Shown here: positions 28,401 through 38,500 of the stretch, piece by piece
Numbering within the stretch: position 1 is the first letter of the stretch
How the letters are laid out: every line of letters starts with the position of its first letter
Made by a program: the position numbers and the translations under genes
Notes under the pieces: generated by a model
Told to the model about the DNA's origin: nothing
The model's database searches: none
The model's input: the letters and a program-made list of their open reading frames with translations, nothing else
NCBI RefSeq assembly: GCF_028453695.1
Contig: NC_135781.1
Span: 21,947,640-22,011,639, forward strand
Origin: Augochlora pura
Taxonomy: Eukaryota > Arthropoda > Insecta > Hymenoptera > Halictidae
Direction: 5' to 3'
Length of the DNA: 64,000 bases

Positions 28401-31400
28401 CATAACATAATAGTTTTTACTGATTTATATTTTGCCTACTCATTTTCGTTATAAGTACATTAAATCCGCGGTTCAGCGATCATTCAGTCGTTTTGCAAAT
28501 GAAAAATCTGTGGAGAAGTCGATACGCGCTTCACAGTATGGTTTCCGTTTCGGTCTTCACGGTTGAATAGTATTTTAGGCGTAGCTTTCCCGATAGCTTT
28601 TACAGTAAATCCTTTGCGGAGCGGGAGGCAGGAAACGTACGGTCTTGAAAAGGTGATGTTTCATCGCCTGTCGCAGAGAAGATCGTCGTGGAAGATAAGA
28701 TTTTACCTGGAGTATATCCACCGAAACTGTTAACCGTACTCCCGTAACTGAAACATCAATGGCGGAGCCGCTATTCTTGATAATGAAAAAATATGGAAAT
28801 TATCGCACGGCCTATCGCAATTAGCTTCGTTATTTATTCGAATTTGTAATTGTGCCAGAACGTCCAGACGGCTCGACCGATCTGTCTCTGTCACGGATCT
28901 CGGCATGATCAACAATTTACAATTTTTAACGGCGACCAAGTGTCCGGTTGCACTTGGCTCTTCGAAAATCACGCAGTCGTGGAAGTTGCCACTTTTAAAG
29001 AGAAATTGTTTTCAACTTACAGTAATTTTTAAATGAACAGATCAATCTTTAAACAGATATTTAATCTAAATTTCTATTAATAATGCATCATAACTAATCA
29101 AATTTTTATTCAAAATCTGTTACATTTCACATTTTTCACTGCGTACGCAGCAAAATTCGGATAAAGATGTTATGGTACATGCAGATCTACAAAATTCAAG
29201 GAAACATATTATTTAACTTGTCGAGTATCGCATGGGTCACATATGAATGTCGTACTAATTTTTTACTTGTTCTCAGAGTTCACTTTTATTGCAATATATT
29301 TGAAAAAAACTGAATTTTACAAGAACATTTTGAATGTAAAAAAGGTAATCCACTATAACGACTTTTAACTTCCTAGTTTCGCTTTCATTAAACGAATAAT
29401 CTTGATTTTCTGAAAACTTCTAACCAGAAATTATTATATACGCACAGTTTATTTATCACGCAAGAAATATCAGATCCATTAGTTCTATACCTCCAGTTGA
29501 ACCATTATCTCAATTACAAACCTACATTTATAGAAAATTTTGATCTCTAGTTTCCGAAGATTAATTTTAATTAACAGCTGTTTCATTATGAATAGTAGAT
29601 CATTCAAAGTGACATGAATAAATCCTTAATCATAATTATAAAACAAATTCTCTATACGATATTTTAACAAATTCTCAATTTTATTCTTCTTATTTCCAAA
29701 CAAATTAGCGATAAAAAGAGACGAGAAAATTGCCGAAAAGTTCGATGAATATTTTATTTTCATTTTTTATTATTATTATTTTTATGTCCTATCTACAATT
29801 GGCTCCATAGAGCCAACCATTCCTGTAAATTCTACTTGTTCTTCGACAATTTCGATTGCCAAATCCATACGTAGTGTATCTCCACATCTCCACTAACATA
29901 CTATGAAACAGCAACTATACTTCTTAACGCCATATTCGGGAATCTTTGAACCACATTTATGTTATCGTTTTTTCCACACAGCATATAATAATAGAATAAT
30001 ACAAACTTTACAAAACAATATTTCATTTTGTAGTATAAATATCCAGTGTAATGCTATTAATTTTTCTTCTTTGTTTTAATATGATTTTTCCATATAAGTG
30101 ATTTGTCAAAGTGGTCGGTGTCCTTAAAGTTTCATCGCTTCTTCATAATAATTTATAATAATATCCTGATGTTCCCATTGACGGATATCTAAACAATAAT
30201 TTCGGCGTTAACGATAAGAACGGCGACTCCGTGATCAGGTTAAACAGCACCGGAAGCTTCCGTTCCGTTTGAACGACAGTCGCTCGACGCGGTACGTCAG
30301 CGTCCGCGGCAAATTATTCATACGGGATAAATCTCGCGTCTCACAGATTCGGTTCAACGAACCTTGCAAAGAGGAATTCCCTAGCTCGGAGGAGAGCTCC
30401 TCTCCCGAAAGACACAGCGGTGGCATCGTAAATTGTTCCGCGTTCAGCCGTCGTCGTGACGCGAATAGAGCACGCGGAATGGTAATTCCCGAGTGAATGA
30501 ACCAGCGAGACAGGTGTTTCTCGGAATCGGGCCTATCTTTCCGACGTAGCACCGCGCTTTTTCCGCGAACCTTTCAGCAAACCCCGTGCTTGATCTTCGA
30601 GGAACCGGATCGTGATCCTCGATCCGCGATTCAGCTGGAAACTAACGGAATTATCCGTGTCCGCTTACAATTAGAGGTAGATTAGCTCGTTCCGCGAGCT
30701 GGTTTATCGGTCTTCTGTTTAGATTACTGTTTCAGTGGTACTCTTGAAAATGGAATAGATTGTGCATCTTCGTGCGCAAGATCTTCTAACCTAAGTAAAA
30801 TGGGGCGGTGTTTGTGATACATCAAATTATTTGGTTTGTCAAAAAGATTTTACCACTTGCCTGAGGTTTACATTGCGAATTCATATGCAAACTCTGTCTT
30901 TGATACGTCATTTCATGAACATAATTTACAAATCTACTCATGTCATTAGCTTATTCCGGATTTTTATGCAAAATAAAAATTGTACGAACAAGTAGCAACT
31001 TCATTCTTCCTTTCTTGATCTTAATAGATTAAAATTAATACATCGACGCTTTAAAATGCTTTTAATTTTTACATTATTTAAGATTGGAATTACCCGTCAT
31101 AAATGCACCAAATCCGTAGTCTAGTTGTATGTGCATAAAGTCTCACTGTCCACTAACATCTATAAAAGAATTTAGGATCGTGAAATTTTCTATAAAGCTC
31201 TTAATTATATATCCTCCACAACTACTGCTCACTTGTTATTAAAAAGCCATTATTCTGTCACTGACATATTTTTGAGGTTTTTCATTGAAATACATTCCGA
31301 TGTTTCATTTGGTAGTTTTGATCATTTACCATGAATTTATTTTACAATTTTAAATGAGTTTCTTCTCACTATTGTGAGTTTCGAATACAAGAAAATAATT

Positions 31401-32498
31401 CGACGGCAATTTATTTCATAACTTTAATAAAAGGGTTTTTTTCTAAAGGAGTGTAATTTCAGGAAACAACTTGTTTTATAATTTTAATAAATTAGGATCT
31501 TCTTGAAGTGTTACCACATCCTTGACCTACAAAGAAAATGCTCGACCAAGTTGTTTTACAGTTTTAATAATATAGGACCCCTTTGGAAGTATTACAGAAA
31601 GACATCATACAATTAAGTAGCAATGTTAACTAACAATCTCCATTGTCACTTGTCGTTTTCATATTACTAGACTGCGGATTTTTATATCAAATATTTTCCA
31701 AAACGATTGCGAGAACAGAAATTAAATGCAAATAAATTGTCTTTTAATTATCTTAATAAACAAAAAATAGTATAATATCATCAAGAACATATTATCAAAT
31801 TCTTCTTATATGTTCACAGTTTTAGACTATTATAATAAAAATTTAAATGAACATTATTATCAAAAGCCATTATAATAAAGTTTAGATTCTTATTATAACT
31901 ACGTTATTTAATAAACCCACAACAGATCTTTCTGGCGGAGTACAAGTTCAACCTACAAATGAAACGATGCTTTCTTTAATAATTTTCATAAACCAAATAT
32001 CGTTAAATGATCGCAGGCTCGCCTCTCAATAATTAAACGATTTACACAATTGTCCGTTGGAAATTCGAATAACAGAAGAAAAAGGAGAGGACCCTCGATA
32101 ACTGTACTTGATCGAGGCCCAGGGAATACGGAGGATCAGGAGGTGCGCCAGATTGTCTGGGATCTCCCTATCAAAAGCGAACCGGAAACCGGGCGATTTC
32201 ACGCGTTAGCCTCGATCGACTTGGATCGTTTTCGTGATCACGAATCCGCTATAACCGGCCCTCCTCGACGTTCCCCACCTGTGATTTCACACATCGAGAA
32301 CGTGTTCAAGATGTCCTTGTAATTTATCTTCCTCGAACTTTCTAGAAGAATTCACCGGTGTTTCTCGCGTGCGCGCGCGGCCAATCAGGCAGCACCGACG
32401 AAAAGGATTCCGGCCGAATAGAAAGTTCTATGATGAGAGCAGGCATTTGCATAAGACGACCGCAACGAAAGTGGAAACCGTCTGTCGTCCTCTCTCTT

Positions 32499-32535
<37 letters not shown>

Positions 32536-35500
32536 CTCTTTCTCTTTCTCTTCCTATCTGTTTTTATCTATCTCCCTCGCCGATTTTTCAAAAGATCCGC
32601 ACCGATTTCGATCATCCGAACGCGCGTGACATAACCGGAGAATTATGTCCAAGGGTCCAAAGAAGAATTCACGATGGGCGGTCTGCATGAACGGTTGCCA
32701 GGACCTTACGGGAAATACATGTGTATCTGCGCCGAGTAGAAAGTTCTCACCGATCTACGGTATCCCGAAACGTATTTCTAACGCGAAAAAGTCCGACAGA
32801 AAAGTTCTGTCGATCCTCATCGTCGACCGAGCCTTCTAGACGAATGTCATCGATCTGCGTGCACCGTTGCGAATTCCAAATACTTCTTATGTACTTCTGA
32901 TTTCTCCTTGATGGTTATCTTTGCTCAGCTGTGTAACATTTTTCTTTCAGCGATCCTTCGCACGTTTCGTAGCTGTAGATCGAGTACTCCTCGACTCCCA
33001 CATGTTTGGATAATTAACCTTCATTCGAGTATGTATGAAAATGTTTGCAGATGTTTGGTTAGTCGTTAAACCGAATGGGTGGAGAATCGTTTATGCCAAA
33101 ATCATTCGTGTATCTTTGCGATTTATGAAGAATCTTGTGGTGTAAATTTTTGTCAGCAAACGACGTCTCTTACGAGACCGAGAATTTTATATATTTCTTT
33201 TGCGAAAAGCACGCGTAAAATACAGAACAGCAGAAGCTTCATCGAGATTTAAGATCATTGTCACATTAATTAAAACTTAACGCAACTGCGAAAAGGACAA
33301 ATTATTTCTTATCTAATCCCTGTGTTCCAATGCAAAACATTTTTATTTTGCATGAAGATCTGCAGTCTATTACATCGTTTAATAATGTTATCCAACCTAA
33401 CAATTTGTAACGAAGTTAAAAAAATGAATTTTCCGATCACTGAAGGGTCGCTGATTACATTAGGAATATTAAAAAATTATATAACACGACATTTTTACAC
33501 TTCCAGATAACGAACAGAATGTCTTGTATTTAAATTATACATTATGTACGTGTGAAATATCTAAGAGCAGAGAGCACTCGCTGATAGGTGAGAGAAACTG
33601 CACAAATAGTTAGTTGACCTAGTTGATTATTTAAATGTTACCTCTTGACTGAAATTAATAAACATGACTAGTAACTCATAAAGTAAGTCATAAAGTAATT
33701 CAGTTGTCATAAATAATAACTCATTTCATTGTTAGTTCCGTTTCCATTTGAAATAGTATATGAACTCGGCGCTTGTCTCAAGAATATCCAAACATTGAAA
33801 TACTGAAAATCTGAAAAATAGATTTACACTTCTACGTCTTTCATCTCAAATAATGCAAATATTTTTGATAAAATAATTTTACGAATATAAAGGTTTCCAC
33901 TTTAATTTTGTTAATTCTGAGATAATCAGCTACGTATGTATTTCCTAAAAGGAAGACAACGGAAAATAAAACTTCGATGTTAAATGTCTCAACAATTCTT
34001 AATTGTCCGACAGCGAAAGTTATCGTTAACATTAATTAATATTTGAAGCTGTACCATTCGGCTGACGAAAAAGTCAGAGTTACACCTGGGGATCTTTCCT
34101 CGTTAGTTGTTAGCAGCAAAGTAACTGTGATTTCGCCTCGGCCAGTCCGCGATATTGCGCGACGTTACTTTTCACGAGCGTTGCAGGAGATGTGCGCGGG
34201 TAACGTGGTGGCAAAAGCAAGTGAACCAGGCTCGAATAACAAATCAGTTGCGTCATACCACAAAATTGAGCCGAACGCGTCATATCACGTCGAAAAGTCA
34301 CAGACGTTCACGGTTCCGTTAGAGAAGAGAGGAAAAAGGAGTGACGCTCGGCCGCCGAGGGAAACGGAGGAATTGGAGCTGAAACTGGTTTCTTAATCGG
34401 CAGATTTGAATTCAGAAACAGCTTTGAAAATGTTTTCAAACCGATCGATGTAATTAATGCACTCTGCATGAGTTTACTTCGGGATTATAAATCGCTTTGA
34501 CCAACTGGATTCTACCGGTTTCGAAGCAGTTCTCGTGGGTGTGAGCATTCTGCGGCACGGAATGCCTCGTCTAGCGTTTCTTCGGTGACTTTGGCAGATC
34601 TTCGGCTCGGTTTCTCGGACGATCATTCAACGCGAGCTACGCGAGAGCCTCGATCTCGCGGAGTCCCGTCTCACCTCGACAGGAAAATCCGCGGATCGAA
34701 CGCGAAAAACTCTTCGCAAACATGACAATGTCAATAATTCGGACCAAATTCTCTTCTGTGTTCACGTGAGAATCGTAAAAATGCCAGAATGAAGTTTAAC
34801 CGGTTATCCGTCGGGATCTCTTTGAAAAGTGTGTACGTTACTCTAATTATACTGTGCATATAAGTTCGATTTTCTTCATATTTTGTTTATACATGTATAT
34901 ACGTAGATAGATAAATAGATGAATATGCATCCTTCTTAACCAGTTAGTAGTTTTTGACGAGTATACTCGTCATGCAGAAATTTCAATATTTTAGGTTATA
35001 ACTGGTTAACCAACAACTTACTAATACAGAAGCTCGTTTAGTTGAATCGAAGCTATACTAAAAGTATTCAAAATACTTTAGATATCTCGCGGTTAGAAAA
35101 GTGTTACAGTCTACGATTTGAGAAAGGAAAATTGGCGAACGTAGCACGCATGGAACTGTTGTTGATACTCCGGTGTTGCTATCTGTTACTAGATCTTACT
35201 AGTTTAAAGGTAGAACCTCGATTTCCGTGGCTGTTCTGCGGGTTCGCGTCCTACAATGTCCGGCAGGCAATAGTAAATCGATCCAGGCAGCTCGACGTAA
35301 CGAACGAACGAAAATACGTCGCGAAATATAACGAATCTATCGACACGTTCACTGCCGCGGTTTACTTTATTGTTAGGGTGGTGGAGCCGGTTACTGTGGG
35401 ACGACCAATTGCTGTGCTTTTGCTTCGTTTGGGGGCATAAGTAACTTAATATTTATCGGATAAGATATGCTAAATATTATTATGAAAAAAAGAAACAAAA

Positions 35501-38500
35501 TGAAAAAATCCTATTATATCAAAATAAAGAAAATAATAGAATAAAGGAAACTTCATATATGTATATCTTATTCGATGAATGTAATAAATTAATTAGAGCC
35601 GTAAACAGGCAAAAATGCACAGCAATGTCGAATCGGGAGCTTTGTACACTCTGTGGCAAGCTTTTGTATGCACTGTGCACCTTTTTATGGAATTTGGAGC
35701 TTGCCCATTTTAGTAGACCGTTTCATTGAAATATGTATACAACAGAAAATCATGCTACATTATACCGCAAGTGCTTAATTAACATTATAAGTACCGACGG
35801 TCATTTAGTAATCTTTTCAAAATTGATGATCGACAATTGGAAAGTTGTTAAAGAATTATTGAAAAGAAACGAAAACTTTATCCGTAATTCAACAAATGAT
35901 TTTGATTAATATCAAGTAATAACTAAAATTATTATTTAAGAGAAAATTATCCAGCTTCTTATACATGCAATCATTGTCAGTCCTGTTAAATAGCCTTTCA
36001 GTATATAAAAAATCTTTTTACAATTCTTACATGGGAATGTCTGCGTCGTTTCAAGACTGAAATAAAAAATGATTTCTTCTATTTCGAATGATATCAGCAA
36101 GAATTGGACAAAAATTGATTTCTTTTCTCTGGAATGACAGCGAAAGTTATGTAAAAATTAATTTCATCTCCGCAAGAAAGTAATCGGGCACTCCGACTAC
36201 ACACATGATGTATATTTGAATCGAAACCACTTGGCGAATTAAAACCGTTTTGTGACACATACAATCTCCTTCACGTCATATATGATGATTTGACGCTTCA
36301 TGTGATTCAAAGAAGTCTGATAAGGTCTAATAAATGCTAAGTTTTATAAATACTATTTAATACAATACAATATAAACACTATTTACGAAACTCCGCATTT
36401 ATTGTATTTTGTCAATCTCCTTGAAATGGCAGCAAGCGTCAAATAAAATCGGCTGTCATCCGATTAAAAAAATACGCGACATTATCCTTAGATTACGTTG
36501 AATTTAGGCGGCAGAAACGGGCCAACCGATGGCCTTCCGAGTCTCGGAAATGAAGAACGACGCGAATATCAGAACTTGAAGCAGCAACGCGTTCACCGAA
36601 TCAGAAGTCGCAGTGGGTTGCGTCTATCGATAAGTGCGCGCATGTATGTCAAATCAGGATCGCACAGCTCGATCATGGACCTCGCGGAGCTAGGTGCACG
36701 CCAGCGTGCAGCATTCGCGGAAGCTGTTAGCCTCCGGCTGGCTGGAATTCACCGAACGATCAGACATTGCGGACGCCATAGACCAGACGTCACCCGGAAC
36801 ATCGAGATTACGGCAACGGTTTCGTCGCTGACCACAATGTCTCGTCTCTATTCCCATTTCCTCGGATCCTCGAACCGTTACGATTACCGCGAAAATGGCG
36901 CTGATCATTTTCAACTTTTCTCTCTGTTATTCGTTTGTTTCGGAAGACATTTTTTGGCCCAACGATGACTCGGAACACTGGCTTTACGAGGAAACGGTGT
37001 CTTCTTCGGAACAACGATAAACCGTCTTCTTTCCAGGACTGTGCAAGGTCTTTACATTAGAATAATCGGTTTCTTTATAACCGAAGATCACGCGCAGCTT
37101 ATGAACTTATGTGGAAGCTTAACGATCCGTAGAACCAGACATACACGAAACTGATACTTTAGGCGTTGCTGATTCAATTTTATAGCTAAAAGGTGAAAAC
37201 ACTTGTAGGCGTTAATTATAATCCGATATCCAAGGAACTCATAACAGTCGTTATAGGGTATCGGAGTCGGTCTTGTTTCTTTTATTTTGTTCATTTTCGA
37301 AGAAAAATGTTTCATATCTCGATAAATATAAAGTTGATTATACGTGAAGACTAACATCTTCACTACCCTAGTCGAACCATACACGAAGAGAAATAAAGAA
37401 AGAAAGCATCGGAATGACTAAGAGATAATATTTCGTTTGCTCCCTTTAGAAGAAGGAACAACCTACGTGCAGTTAGTCCGCGGCAGAGTCTTTTCCATCG
37501 GAAAACAGGATGCGAGTTGCGTGGAATGGAACAGCAGTCTCTCGTGCTTCGAAAGAATGAGATCAGGAAGATCCTCTACAAGGTGAATCACTTTGACGAC
37601 ACTTTTACTGAATTTAATAAGGAAACTCGGACGATCTTCTTGGACAAAGCAGGCCGACGGTGTCCCTGCGAGGACACGAGGGAAGAAAGAGATGAGAAGG
37701 ATCTTCTGCAAGGTGTGTTACTCTGTCGACAAACTGGACTAGGCTATTTACATTATTCAGATCTAAAAGAACAACAGATTTTATCTGCAGGGATTGCTGT
37801 TGAACTTGCGAGTCGCTCGAAAAGCTCGAGCCTTTTTCCAATCGCAAGCGGCTGATTATCGAGTGACAATGATGGTCTGGGAACTGCGGGGAAGGGAAAG
37901 TCAGAGCATAAGATAGAAACCAAGGCGGACCGATGGAGCTGGAGCAGCTCGAGTCTTTCGCGGATCGACGAGGCTCGAGCTTTCTCCGCAGGCTCGAGCC
38001 GAAAATGCTCGATGACCTGACACTATGTAGCCAATCGACGCAGAAGAAGGATGTGTCACCATGTGCCATCTCATCAGAGTCTCTTTCTTGAAAGAATAAA
38101 CCTCTGTTTCGTTTGAAAAAGTAAAGGAAACGATGCATGGACAACGAGTGGCTCTAAGTGCTTCTGGATCTAATAGTAACTCCAATAGCGAGAACACATG
38201 GGGGTCGCATGGAGAAAATTTATGATTAGACTACGGTATTTTATGCAAAATACAAATCGTCCGCATCGACTGCAAATTGTAGAAATTAAATAACTGCTGC
38301 GTTCTTTCTTCATTGATTCATCCTTTTTGATAGATTGAAGAGAATATTTTGATATTTTAATATTGCTTTAACCTTTTCGCTATTCGAAATCGTAACTATC
38401 CAATGTTGCCATAAATGCATAAAACCCGCTGCCTATTTATGACATTTACTATTTATGACATTATCAATTATTTTATTTTCATTTTTCTGCTATTTTGTAT

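Noticed and set aside
35042..35440. 132-codon open frame on the plus strand
   Set aside because: Starts in repeat-like DNA and ends in dispersed repeat E. No domain recognised.
36498..36968. 156-codon open frame on the plus strand
   Set aside because: GC-rich intronic island open in several frames. No family resemblance.
37614..38144. 176-codon open frame on the minus strand
   Set aside because: Covers a local repeat and CTCGAG-rich DNA. The peptide is Ser-rich without domains, and its apparent internal similarity comes from the nucleotide repeat.
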